This document shows positions 42,278-54,053 of a DNA stretch of 64,000 nucleotides, in pieces. Source of the stretch: Mycoplasma suis str. Illinois (GTDB lineage Bacteria > Bacillota_I > Bacilli_A > Mycoplasmatales > Mycoplasmoidaceae); NCBI RefSeq assembly GCF_000179035.2, contig NC_015155.1, positions 372,001 to 436,000 of the forward strand, given 5' to 3'. The notes under the pieces were generated by a model. It had not been told where the DNA came from, searched no databases, and saw only the letters and a list, made by a program, of their open reading frames with translations. Numbering within the stretch: position 1 is the stretch's first letter; each line of letters opens with the position of its first letter. The position numbers and the translations under genes were made by a program.

Positions 42278-42403
42278 TATTAGTGATAAGTAGGACTATT
42301 TAATACTTATTTAAATATCTCTAAACCTTACAGTTATTATCCCCTACATTTACATAAGTCCTTTAATTCTATTTCTAAGATCATGCCCTACTTATCACTA
42401 ATA
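42278..42403. promoter_or_regulatory. 17-bp inverted repeat spanning the tatD/rbgA promoter region
   Basis: 42278-42294 is the exact reverse complement of 42387-42403. The left arm is between the divergent genes, the right arm covers codons 2-7 of rbgA. Pairing in the rbgA mRNA would hide its start codon; as DNA it could be a two-site operator for both genes. Confidence 0.7.
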
Positions 42404-43129
42404 ATTCTTTTAGTTGATAGTAGGGTATTAGATCTAGATAGGATATATCTTTCTGAAATCAGAAAGAGATGACCTAAAAAAAATATACTTCCCATTTATA
42501 CTAAGTCAGACTTATCTTTAGGAGTTAAACATAAGAACTCCTTTAACTTGCTTCAGCCAAGTTCAAGGAGAAAACTAATTAAGTTAATTAGAGAAGAAAT
42601 TGAAAAGTCTGACTTAGATGACAAAGAGAGAACTAATTCCGCTATTGTTATGGGAGGAGCCAATAGCGGAAAATCTAGCTTTATTAATTTACTAGTAGGA
42701 AGAAAAAAAGCTAAAAAATCTCCAGAGCCCGGAACTACTCGGGCTCTTTCTAGACACAAAATTCCCTCAACTAACTTAATAATTTATGACAGTCCTGGAA
42801 TTTTTCCCCCAAATTTGGGAAGAAATTCCAAAACACTCTTTCAACTCTTAAACTTTCTCCCTTCAACTCCAGACTCTAGAGAAAATTACTCAGAATGAGC
42901 TTTTGAATATCTCAAAGAGAACTATCCAGAAAAAATAGTTCTCTTAAGTTCTAACGAAAATCAAGAAAGTTTAGAGAGCTATGATAGTTTCATAAGATCG
43001 TTAGCTGAAAAATATAAATTACTAGAAAAGAAAGGGGAACTTTCTTTATTTAGAGCTGAACAAAAATTTGTTGAGCTCATAAGAAAAGGAGCTATTGGAA
43101 GAATCACTTGAAAGATATATAATAGCTAA
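42383..43129 (+). CDS. rbgA: ribosome biogenesis GTPase RbgA (YlqF-like)
   Basis: 248 residues with the circularly permuted G-motif order: G4 YTKSD (about residue 50), then G1 MGGANSGKSSFINLL, then G3 YDSPGIF. Helps late 50S assembly. One or two TGA-coded Trp. ATG at 42383 immediately upstream of the right arm of the inverted repeat. A hairpin AGAGCCCG...CGGGCTCT lies at 42725-42748. Confidence 0.9.
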
Positions 43130-43184
43130 AAATTAGAACAGTTTTTTTAGCTATTATTCTCTTTCCTAGCTAAATAAAAAGGTC

Positions 43185-43925
43185 GTGATAAGAATCACTA
43201 AAGATAAAGATAGATTCTCTAATCACATTAGAGGAAAAAGTCATTTTTTCAGCCTTAAATTGGCTGAAAAAAGTATGCACCAATCTTTGAGCTTTTACTA
43301 CAGAAAATATTGCTCAAAGAATGAAGCATTCAATAAACACAAAGAGAAGATACTTACAGCTTCTCTGTTTTTATTGACTACTTCTTCATTCTTATATAAG
43401 AAAAAGGAAGAAAGTCTCTGTACATTTCACTGAAGAAATTATTTAAAAATATTTTCTAGAAAGGAAGTTGTTCACTTCCTTTTCTGCGCAATACTTTATC
43501 TAATAGAGTATGACTACTTCGGAAAAGAAGATAAGAAATTAATAAAAGAATCTATAAAGAAACACTGAAAAGATTCTTTACCTTCTTTTGAGGAAGCTTA
43601 TCTTCTTTTAATAATTAAGAAAAACACTAATCAAAATGATTTGTGCTTACTTGGAATAAGCTCAGAAAAATACTCTAAATTAGTTTCACTTGCTCTTCAA
43701 TTATCTGAAATTATTAGATATGAAATTTCAGAAGACTATTCAAAAGTATTGAATTTAATTGAAATTTCAGATGATTGAAAAGAGAGAATGGCAGAGATAT
43801 TTGGATTCAAATCCGAATATATCTCTTTTCTTTATTTTGTAAATTTAAGAAGAAAGAATAAAAAAGGATTACAGAATAGTTTCATTAAGTTTTGCTGTTG
43901 AGTTTCCTTTCTTTTTTCAAGATAA
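43185..43925 (+). CDS. hypothetical protein downstream of rbgA
   Basis: 246 residues, GTG start, TAA at 43923. A segment FSLKLAEKSMHQSLSFYYRK and a hydrophobic stretch KILTASLFLLTTSSFLY; Lys/Ser/Leu rich, mostly helical. No family recognised. It is continuous across several TGA codons, which supports a real gene. It precedes rpsT by 13 bases. Confidence 0.65.
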
Positions 43926-43938
43926 ACTAGATTAAGTA

Positions 43939-44274
43939 ATGGCTTCAAAGAAAAAGAAAGTAAATTCAAGAGAAAGATCCAGAAAGAAAGAGCTAAAAAA
44001 AGAAAAAATTAGATATGAACTTAGAAGAAAAGTTAAGAAGTCTATTAAGAAACAAATATCTAATCTTTTCCCTGTAGCTTCAAGAGCTTCTGAAGAAGTT
44101 ATTAGTCCGAAATTACTTCTAGAAAAGAAAAAAGCTCTTTCAGAGCTTTACAAGACTCTTGATAGCAAGCAAAGTAAGGGGTTAATAACTAAAGGAAGAG
44201 TTAATAGACTTAAGTCAAGATGTACTATCAAATTCAATAAATTGTTCCTAAATCAAGAGTCTAAAAATACCTAA
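43939..44274 (+). CDS. rpsT: 30S ribosomal protein bS20
   Basis: 111 residues, highly basic helical protein. ASKKKKVNSRERSRKK and ALSELYKTLDSKQSKGLITK then RVNRLKSRCTIKFNKLF fit bS20 (SR.K..INK..A.R.KSR); longer than the usual 85-90 residues. Confidence 0.88.
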   Translation: MASKKKKVNSRERSRKKELKKEKIRYELRRKVKKSIKKQISNLFPVASRASEEVISPKLLLEKKKALSELYKTLDSKQSKGLITKGRVNRLKSRCTIKFNKLFLNQESKNT

Positions 44275-44291
44275 AAGGGTTAATTAGTTAA

Positions 44292-44320
44292 AAAAGAGGA
44301 GGTTGTCTGCCTCCTCTTTT
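44292..44320 (+). terminator. terminator after rpsT
   Basis: AAAAGAGGAGG-TTGTCTG-CCTCCTCTTTT, an 11-bp stem with T tail, 18 bases after the rpsT stop. The only TTG start available to the next gene lies in its loop. Confidence 0.85.
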
Positions 44321-45187
44321 ATTTCCCCATTTCTAGGAATTGGTTTTGTTCTACTCGTTTTCTGGTATATTTCCAGAAAAAAGAGTAGAGAAGAAACTAG
44401 TAAGAAGGGAAATAAAAATGATCTCTGATATTTAGTAAAAGAATATTTAAAAGTAACTGATAGACAAGGTTACAGAATAGTTGACTTAACTTTTTATTCA
44501 AGAGCGAATACAATTTCGTTCTTGAGAGAGCAAATACTAGAAAATAAAGAGTTTTTAGAGAAAAGGAGAGAAAAACTCTTTAATCTCAAGAAAAAAAGAC
44601 TTGAGAGATTTGGTAAAAAACTTCAGAGAAAGTTACCTATCAAGAAGGTAACTTATTATCCAGAACATGAAGATTATCACAGAAAGATAGAACTTTACAC
44701 TCTAAAAGTTATTGCCAATAAAAATTCAACTTATGATGAATATCTTCAGGAATATGAAAAATATATTCAAGAAGATAACTTTAGAGAGCTTCTCAAACAA
44801 AAATTAATTGGAGAAGCTCTCTCAAAAATAACTAAGAATAAAACAATTAACTCAAGAAATAGATTCTTAGTTTGCTTCAAAACTATGAATAAATCTAATG
44901 TGATCTCCGACTGAGAAGCAATAGAAATAGAGCTCTTCAAGAATACTAATCCAAACAGTAAAGAGAAATTTAAGGTTCTCTTTACTGCTTCCATAAATTA
45001 TGAAAAAGAACTTCACTGAATTTACTCTCAGCAATATAAATATGAAAGAGGTAAGGTTGAGAGAGTTAAATCTCTCGAATTAGAAGCTGAACAAGAAGAA
45101 AAGAGACTTAAGAGATGATTAAAGATACAACCTCTGGTATCTTTTCCTAAAGAATGTTTCCAAAAAGTTAAGAGTAAATTTAGTTAA
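44303..45187 (+). CDS. hypothetical membrane-anchored protein
   Basis: About 294 residues. An N-terminal hydrophobic segment (FLGIGFVLLVFWYISRKK) is followed by a charged, coiled-coil-like cytoplasmic region (EFLEKRREKLFNLKKKRLER) and a Lys/Glu-rich body. No family recognised. The frame opens inside the rpsT terminator: TTG 44303 is in the hairpin loop, and ATT 44321 just after it is the alternative. Continuous across several TGA codons to TAA 45185. Confidence 0.6.
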
Positions 45188-45199
45188 TTTTTAGTTAAC

Positions 45200-47349
45200 T
45201 TGATTCCAGTCCCTAAGGGCTTGGAATCTGTATTTGTTCTTAATTTCTCTAACTTTAAACACTCTTACGAGAGACCTTTAGAGTTTTCTTTTTTGAACTC
45301 AGTTGAGCTCCAAAATGTTGTTGAAAAAGATGACTCTAAAGACAAAAATATGTCTTTCTTAGGAATTGCATTCACTCAAAATGAGTGAAAGTGAAATATT
45401 ATGAAAAAAATAAATAAAAACATAGAGTCAATGCTCTATGACGCATTTCTTGACAAATTAATGGAAATTCTTCACTTAAAAATTGAAGATATTTATTTTT
45501 TTCAGGGAGATCAAGAACAATGAGAAATTTTTATGAAAGAAATAGAGAAAAAGGAAGTAGCTCTCATATATAACCCAAGAATTCAATTACTGAATATAAG
45601 AAATATTCAGTTACCAATAATTCTTAGTCCAGGAGCACTTCTTTTCCACAAAAACAAGTTTTCTTGTTTTTTATTTTCTGAGTCACTCAGACCAGGAAAT
45701 ATATTTTTTGCAGAATTTACTTTCTATCATTACTGGCTAACTAAATATCTTTCAGTAGATATCCAAGATTTGGCTATCTTCTGAAAGCCAATAAAAGAAG
45801 AAAAAGATTCTGCAACTTTTTCATTTACATTGCCTAAAGTGAAGACTTTAAGTAAGTCTTCACCTAATAAGAGAATTTCTATTCATCAAGCTATGGGAGT
45901 CCCTCTCCCAGACTATAAAGATTCTTGATTTTCTAGATTTCTTTCGAGGGAAGAATATTCACAGAAGTTTGAAACTTCTAGTCAATTAACAGAATTGGAA
46001 ATTGAAAAAATAACTCAAAGTTGCGAACTCCTTTCTGAAGAAATTATTAAGAGAATGATGGAAATCCAATCAATAGCTTTAAAGCTTATTGAGAAAATTA
46101 CGGAAGAATACACTCCCTCGGAGTGATTCAAAAAAGTTAATTGAAGAGAAGTTATAGAATTAACTTCTCTTAGTGAAAATAAGAAATTAACTGAAAGATT
46201 TTCTTTTTTACTTCAGATACTCCCTCTTATAGAACTGCTATTTCTTTTATATTTCCTAACTACTCTCTCTTAACTACCCCTATAGTTCCCATTCAAAAAG
46301 CACTTCTTTTGGGTGGGGAACTTCAGAAAGAGAAATTAAATAGTGAACTAAAGTCAAATGAATTTGACTTTTTTCTCTCATATTATTTCTGCAAAAAAGT
46401 ATTTGCAGGAACAAAAATATCTTCTAGTGCTATTTTTTCCCATGAGGGAAAAAAAGAACTAAATAATAGGATAGTCTCTATTGAGTGAAAAGTCTATTAT
46501 GACTTTGAGTCTTATTCTGAAATGCTGACACAAGCATCATTTCAGATATATCAACTAAATAATTTAGTAGTCAAAGAAGACTTAATTTTTAATCCAGAGA
46601 AAGATTATTCCTCTTTTGAAGAAGAATGTGTTATAGGTCTTGCTAGACCGCTCATAATAATAACTATTATGAGTGGTATAAATCTAAAAGAATTTAATAG
46701 TGAAAATCTTTTAAGTCTTTCTGAAAAGCTATCTAAACAAGTAGTTTATATAGCTTTCAATAAGACTTTTGAATGTACATGACTTCAAAAGCTTGCAGAA
46801 AGAATGACAAAGTCAGAGAATTCAATATTATCTCTCCTAATTAAAGACTTAACAGTTGACTTATGTGACTGATTTATTTTCTCGAAAAATAAATCACTTA
46901 ATTTAATTGGTGAGTTACAGGGAACTCACAGTCTTAAAAGACTTTCTACGAAAGTCCTAAAAGATATGAAACAATACTCATCTCTAGAATGCGTTCAAGA
47001 AGGAAGAGGAGCTCAATTCCTCTTCCTTTATTATTTCTTTATCCTCAAATATCAGGGATTCTCTAAAACACTTTTAAATGATGAACTTTCACCCAAACAT
47101 TGGGTGAAAGACTATAAAGAAAAACTCTCTAAAACTTGAGAGAATATAAAAAGATATCTAACAGAATATTGCTCTCTAGATGTTCAGGGAATGGTCTGAG
47201 CAGTAGACTGACTCAGACATAAATATGAAAGTGAAAAACTAGTAGATAGGGAGTTAATCCAAGACTTTATATCTTGGATTAAAGCAAAAAATCCTTCAGA
47301 GCTAAAAATTCTTATTTCTGAATATTTGGCCCTAAGTCCAAATATATAA
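45200..47349 (+). CDS. DUF2779-like nuclease, split by a -1 frameshift
   Basis: Together about 716 residues. ORF A (45200-46273, TTG start, 357 aa) resembles the Cas4-like nuclease half of DUF2779 proteins (QGDQEQWEIFMKEIEKKEVALIYNP...SPGALLFHKNKF...AEFTFYHYWL). ORF B is in the -1 frame, opens at 46183 and ends TAA 47349; it carries YYDFESYSE, YIAFNKTFECTWLQKLAE, KDLTVDLCDWF, GTHSLKRLS and SLECVQEGRGAQ, the DUF2779 exonuclease-like pattern. The frames overlap for 91 bases around a T TTT TTA heptamer. Either disrupted or frameshift-expressed. Confidence 0.7.
46204..46210 (+). other. candidate -1 slippery heptamer in the DUF2779-like gene
   Basis: T TTT TTA is in the correct phase: ORF A codons are TCT TTT TTA CTT. 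Slipping back one base reads TTT ACT TCA GAT ACT and enters ORF B. The heptamer is the same as the HIV-1 gag-pol site. No stable hairpin was recognised 5-9 bases downstream by eye. Confidence 0.7.
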
Positions 47350-47358
47350 ATTAGCTAA

Positions 47359-48462
47359 TTATTTAGCAGCTATTTGTTTCAGTAATTCTATATTTATTCC
47401 TATACTGCCAAGTTTTCCAGCATGAATAGCTCACATAGAAATAGCTGAAAAGAATAAAGCTACTGAAAGACCATCAAATCTATCTCAGAATCCTCCAACT
47501 TTAGTTCCGAAAAGTCTTCCAAAGTTTTTATAACCTAATAGTCTTTTTGAGAGACCAAAAGTATTTTCTCCGAAGTGAGCAATATAAGACATTACTGCTA
47601 CCCATATTAGAAATACAAAGAAAAAGCTTTCTCTGCAAGAGAAAACTCCATGCCCAAATACACCACTATTTCTAATAGCAGCCACAGCTAGCGCTAGCGC
47701 TGTAGTAGTAATTAGAGCTGCTCAATTTAATCCTTCTACAGATTTAAAGAGACTAAATCTGGAGAAGCAATTCTTACCGCATTGTCTTCCTATTATGAAA
47801 GCTCAAGTACTATTGGAGAAAACCAATAGTACTGTAACTATAAGTATTCAGAAAGGCAGGAAGAAAGCTAATAGGAAGAAAGAAGATCATCCTAGATAAT
47901 GTCATCTTAGTAGTTTTGCAACTACTCTAGTAGAAATATTGTCTGGAGCATGTTGATCCAGACTAGATAAAAAGAACTTACTAAAGAATTTAAATGCAAC
48001 TATATTTCCTAGTCAGAAATATAGTTGGAAGAATAAATAGTGAGTGGCACTCTCAATCTTGAAACCTTCTCCAGTATTTTCTGGAGTGTTCTTAAGAAAA
48101 TATCTATTTAGGAAATTAAATAGAAGAGGCCCAAAAGCTATAAAAGTAAATATTATTTGATATTTCTTCCCTTTAGCGAATTGAGAAGGATGAACAATTG
48201 TGGTGAGAATCTCTCCGGCACTATTAAATACTAGATAAGAAGTAAATAGAATAACTCAAAATTTTCCAACAAACTCTATTGAGTTAGGAAAAGGTCCCTG
48301 TTTTAAAAGTGATAAATAACTAGATAAAGAACCTCCCTGCGCAAATGATGAAATATTTGCGACAGAAAGAAGTAAAGTAAATACAACACAGCATATAACA
48401 ACATTTATGCTGTGTCTTACCCGTTGAGACTTCTCCTGATTGGAAGACCAGAGAGAACTCAT
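47359..48462 (-). CDS. hypothetical multi-span membrane protein
   Basis: 367 residues, about 8-9 hydrophobic segments, ATG at 48462, TAA at 47361-47359. First span VVICCVVFTLLLSVANISSF; a run of TTTALALAVAAIRN near the middle. No family recognised. Downstream of frr, separated by about 60 bases. Confidence 0.7.
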
Positions 48463-48523
48463 TTAATCTAGGAAGCTACATAGAGAAAAAGGTAGAAGAA
48501 AGAAATTTTCTTCTACTAAAGTA

Positions 48524-49111
48524 CTAGAGAGTTCGTAGTTCTTTTTCTTTTTTAGCTCAATTATCTTCTAACTCTAGTACATACTTAGATATTTCTTTAT
48601 CTAATTGTTCTCTGTGAGAATGTTTTTGATTCTCAGATTGAACACTATTTTTAAAGTATTTTTGAAGATCTTTTCTCTTATTTCTAAGAGCTATCTTAGC
48701 TTCTTCAACTATTTGCTTACCACTTTTTATTTTTTCTTCTCTTATTTCCTGAGTAGGCTCAGGAATAGAGCATCTTAATTCATTGTCCTTTATATTGATC
48801 GTTAAATTAGGTTTAGCTTTCTTTATTGCCTTCTCAATATCATGAGTTATTTTTTGAGAAGGCAAATAAGGCTTAATAGTTAAAAGTCTTGCTTTTTCTA
48901 GATTAACTAGAGCTATTTCAGAAAGAGAAACTAAATTCCCTTCATATTCAACTTGAAGGGAATAAAAATGTGTTGGATTCAATCTAGAAATAGTAAATTC
49001 TTCTAGCTTTTCATTCATTCTCTTTTTAATGTGTTCAAAATCAGTTTTTAATTCTGATGATCAGTCCTTTAGTGGAATGTTTTCCACTTTATCTTTTTCT
49101 TTTGAACTCAT
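48524..49111 (-). CDS. frr: ribosome recycling factor
   Basis: 195 residues, slightly longer than the usual 185. Helix-domain II-helix layout: FTISRLNPTHFYSLQVEY, ARLLTIKPYLPSQKITHDIEKAIKKAKPN, then EEAKIALRNKRKDLQKYFKN. ATG at 49111 found by reading through TGA. 6 bases after pyrH, the common pyrH-frr pairing. Confidence 0.93.
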
Positions 49112-49117
49112 TAAAAA

Positions 49118-49825
49118 CTAAAAGATTTCTGAAACTCTAATTCCCCCATTAAGACTTTTAATGAAAGAGTTTTCTACTTCTTGATTGAAGATCAAGAAAT
49201 GTAATTTATTTTCTTTAGCGAGATTTAGTGCTGAATGATCAAATACTTTTATATTTTCAGATATTATTCTGTCATAACTTAATTGACCATAAAATACAGC
49301 ATCTTCATATATATTTGGATCTTTGTTATAAACTCCTTCAACTCCATCTTTCCCTATTAATATTTTCTTAGCTCCTATTTCTATTCCTCTCATAATTGCA
49401 GCACTATCAGTGCTGAATCTAGGCTCTCCTAATCCTCCCCCAAATATTATTACTCTTCCAGAAGATAGATCTTCTTCTATTTTGGAGAGAGAATAATCTT
49501 CAACTATTCTCTCTACTGCGAGAGCTGAATACAGTCTGGATTTAACTCCAATACTTTCAAGTGTTTCTTTAAATACATAACTATTCATAATAGTTGCCAT
49601 CATACCTACATAGTCTGCCTGAACGGCAGACAATAAATCAATTTTTTCTTCTTTACCTCTTCAAATATTACCTCCCCCAATAACTATTCCTATTTCATAA
49701 GACTTATTTAATTCTTTTACTTGAGAAGCTAAAGCTATTAGCTTCTCTTCACTATATATCTCTCCCTTACCTTTTAGAGCTCCTCCACTGAACTTTAAAA
49801 GAATTCTTTCTTTCTTTACTGACAT
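49118..49825 (-). CDS. pyrH: UMP kinase
   Basis: 235 residues. LLKFSGGALKGKG, GIVIGGGNIWRG, DYVGMMATIMN, IIFGGGLGEPRFSTDSAA and GVYNKDPN are the amino-acid-kinase-fold motifs of PyrH. Phosphorylates UMP to UDP. ATG at 49825, 3 bases after the preceding stop. Confidence 0.96.
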
Positions 49826-49828
49826 CTT

Positions 49829-50608
49829 CTAAAACTTACAGTTTGAAGAAAAACTAAAGTTTAGTTTCCCAACTGAAATACTAGAGAAAATTTTCTCTAG
49901 TACTAAAAGAGAGATTAAGTTAGAAGTTCCGATTTCCAATGAATATGGAAGTTCTCTTACAGTCAAACTATCTCCAGAAGATAGTTTAGCTGCATTGCTC
50001 CCCATAAATATAGGGGAAAGAGATATTTCTTTTTTAAATCAGAAAAATGTTGTTCCATATTCATGGAACAATTTTGAAGGATTAAAGCTTATAGAAGAGA
50101 ATTCACTTAAAAGTTTTTTTGATTCATCCGAATCAAAAAAGATATTGTCAAGTGAAATATAAGAAAAAAGAAAAGAACAAGAGCCCCCTAACTTATTCAC
50201 TTGACTTATCAAATTTTTCTCAAGGGATTCCAGCCCTATTAATCAAATTAAAACAATTTTGTTTTTTAAATCAAATTTTTCTACTTCAAAAATGTTTTCG
50301 ATTTCGAAAACATTTTCAAATCGACTTGATTTTAAATTATAAGGCTCATTAGTGAAAATTACTAAATTTTCACTATTTTTTAGGAAATTAAAAATTAATT
50401 TTTCAATGTAATACTCATTGTGCTGAAAAGTTAAAAAATGAGAAGAGCTGAGACCTAAAAAGCTACAAGCTTTTTTTCTCAGCTCTTCTATTTTTGAGGC
50501 GTATTCCAATGCTTTGGAGTGTGATTTATTTTGAATACTACCAGCAAACTCACTGTAGTATTTCTCAATTACTTCTTCGATTCCGAAGAAGTAATTACAA
50601 GTTTTCAA
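49829..50608 (-). CDS. very short SufS/cysteine-desulfurase-like protein
   Basis: 259 residues, against about 400 for SufS. Recognisable: IEELRKKACSFLGLSSSHFLTF (N-terminal small-domain pattern), FNPSKLFHEYGTTFFWFKK, where Lys would be the PLP lysine (cf. GHK.YGP.G), and PYSLEIGTSNLISLLVLEKI, the FE.GTPN block. Much of the large domain is missing. The +1-strand open frame over 49833-50162 is its shadow. Between atpD (2 bases) and pyrH (3 bases). Contains a 13-bp hairpin at 50289-50316. Confidence 0.7.
50289..50316. repeat. 13-bp inverted repeat in the SufS-like gene
   Basis: AAAATGTTTTCGA (50289-50301), two-base spacer, TCGAAAACATTTT (50304-50316). Perfect arms. Confidence 0.97.
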
Positions 50609-50610
50609 GA

Positions 50611-52134
<1,524 letters not shown>

Positions 52135-52277
52135 AAATATAGAAAAAAATTTAAAAATCTAAACTTCTAAAATAGACCTGTTTTTAAAGGTTTTTATGGT
52201 TAAATTTGAATTTATTTACTAAAAGTAAACTGGAAAGTTTGCAATTAAAATAAATTTTATTTCTCCTTTTTTCTACT

Positions 52278-52354
52278 GGCGGTTATGGTGAAATGGTCAA
52301 CACACCTGATTGTGGTCCAGGCATGTATGGGTTCGAATCCCATTAATCGCCCCA
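52278..52354 (+). tRNA. tRNA-His, anticodon GUG
   Basis: Acceptor GCGGTTA with TAATCGC, extra 5' G (-1, 52278) opposite C73 as expected for tRNA-His, CCA encoded. Anticodon arm CCTGA-TTGTGGT-CCAGG gives GUG; T-arm ATGGG-TTCGAAT-CCCAT. On the plus strand inside the otherwise leftward atp region. Confidence 0.93.
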
Positions 52355-52429
52355 TTTATCGAAAATAAAGACTTAAACTATTTAATTTAGAGTAGGTAGT
52401 ATTTCTATAGACTTCTAAGAAAAAAGAGA

Positions 52430-53101
52430 ATGGTTGATTCAAGTAAGAAATTTATGATACATGCTCATAAATTAGACCATTCTCTTTGCAAGTCTATAGA
52501 AAATCACTACCTAATTTATGAAGACTCATCTATGTGAGTTTTCTTTTTACCTCCTTTTCAGACGGAATTTCTAACTGAAACTGAAGTAGAAATTCCTTCT
52601 AGAAAAAATAAGGATGTAAATATAAAAGTAAAAAGATATGTAAGTTCTACTAATAACTTACCTATCTTTTGATTTTTCTGAAAAGATCACTGATTTAATG
52701 TATTAGTTACATTACATCCAGAAGATAAATATTCTATTTACCTAAACATAGCTACTCCTCCATTGGTGGAGGAAAAAGCTTTTAAGTTTATAGATTTTGA
52801 ATTAGATTTAAGACTAACTAGTGAAGGAGAATTAAATCTCCTAAATAGTGATATTTATGAGACTCAGTCTCAGAGATTTAAATATTCTGACAACTTAAAG
52901 AAAGAAGTTTCCAAAACTATGAGAAAAATTTTTATTCTCTTGAAAGAAGGATGATTCCAAAAATTAGTTTCCAAAGAGAATATTGATTCTCTTTGAAATA
53001 GAGTTACTTCTACCCTAGGAAAAGAAAAAGAAGAACTTCTAAGGAAGAATGAAGGATTTACTGAATTAGTTGAACGACTAGAAGTTTCTGAATTTAACTA
53101 G
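52430..53101 (+). CDS. DUF402 domain protein (nucleoside phosphatase-like)
   Basis: 223 residues, ATG 52430, TAG 53099. Core pattern WFNVLVTL, YLNIATPPLVEEKAFKFIDFELDLRL and EGELNLLNSDIYE match the DUF402 fold (Ntdp-like nucleoside di/triphosphatases), where Asp/Glu bind metal. Frame uses four or more TGA as Trp. Convergent with atpG and located between atpG and atpD. Confidence 0.85.
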
Positions 53102-53119
53102 TAAGAACTAGTTAATTAA

Positions 53120-53146
53120 AAAAGAAGGGAGGGCTTTTAGCCTCCC
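53120..53146 (-). terminator. terminator at the atpG end
   Basis: Minus strand GGGAGG-CTAAAAG-CCCTCCC then a T run. The atpG stop TAA sits in the loop. It would stop transcription from atpG and so separates atpD. Confidence 0.8.
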
Positions 53147-54018
53147 ATATTTAATTTCAGTGCTGAAGTAATTTCAGTAATTTCCTGAGTAATATTTGCC
53201 TGTCTCATTTTTTGATAAACAATTTTGTATTCAGCTAATTTTTCTTCTGCGGCTTTAACTGCATTATTCATGAGCTCTCTTCTCTGACTGTGTTCAGAGA
53301 TCTTAGATTCTATGAGAGCAACTAATATAGTTCTCTCAAAATAAGCTGGAAATAATTCTATGATACTTTCAGAATTATCAAATCTGTGATAGTGAGTATC
53401 ATATCTTATACCTGTTCTTGCCCTCCCAAAATAATCTTTTGTGAAGGGCAATATAGAAAAGTTTCTAAGTTCTCTACCAACTTTGTGGTGAACTAAATTG
53501 AGGTGGTAGCATCCTCTAGTAATATATTCTTTTAGTACAAATTTAGCTACCACCTCCAAGCTTTCAACTAAGTCTGCAGATTTAATTTCGGAGGGATAAA
53601 TTTCAATTATTCTCTCCTTTAGGGCTGGATATCCCTTCAGGAGGTTAAATAGTTTTTTACCAAAAACTACTAGAAAACCATCTAAAGGAAAGTTCTTAAC
53701 TAAATAATCAATTATTTGAGCATTAAATCTACCGCAAAGAGCTAAATCAGTTCCTATAACTACTCAGAGGGAGAGTTTTTCTCCTCCCTCCCCAATGTAT
53801 ACAAATTTAGCATTACTTACTTTGTAATCATGCTCATAACTGGAATAAAAACTTCTGAATAGGAATTTAATTCCCTCAACATAGTCTCTTCCTTTTTCTC
53901 TCATATCTCTATAGTTTTTTAACTTTGTTGAGGAAATTAACTGAAGAGCTTCTGAGATCTTCAGAATGGATTCCATATCCTTAATTTTTCTTGAGATTGC
54001 AACTAACCCAGAAGACAT
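53137..54018 (-). CDS. atpG: ATP synthase subunit gamma
   Basis: 293 residues. N-terminal helix SGLVAISRKIKDMESILKISEALQ (in family: IK.RI.SI..T..IT.AM), C-terminal helix ELMNNAVKAAEEKLAEYKIVYQKMRQANITQEITEI. Central stalk. 21 bases after atpA. Confidence 0.94.
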
Positions 54019-54030
54019 TGTTAACTAGTT

Positions 54031-54053
54031 ACTTAAGTTTTAAAAACTTAAGT
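54031..54053. repeat. 10-bp hairpin at the atpA stop
   Basis: ACTTAAGTTT-TAA-AAACTTAAGT; it covers the atpA stop codon in the gap before atpG. Confidence 0.85.

Noticed and set aside
42278-42403. 17-bp inverted repeat as transposon ends
   Set aside because: Only about 90 bases between the arms, no transposase and no target-site duplication seen; one arm is rbgA coding sequence.
49833-50162. Plus-strand open frame of 109 codons next to pyrH
   Set aside because: It has no usual start codon and lies exactly opposite the minus-strand SufS-like gene, whose protein shows family motifs; it is a shadow.
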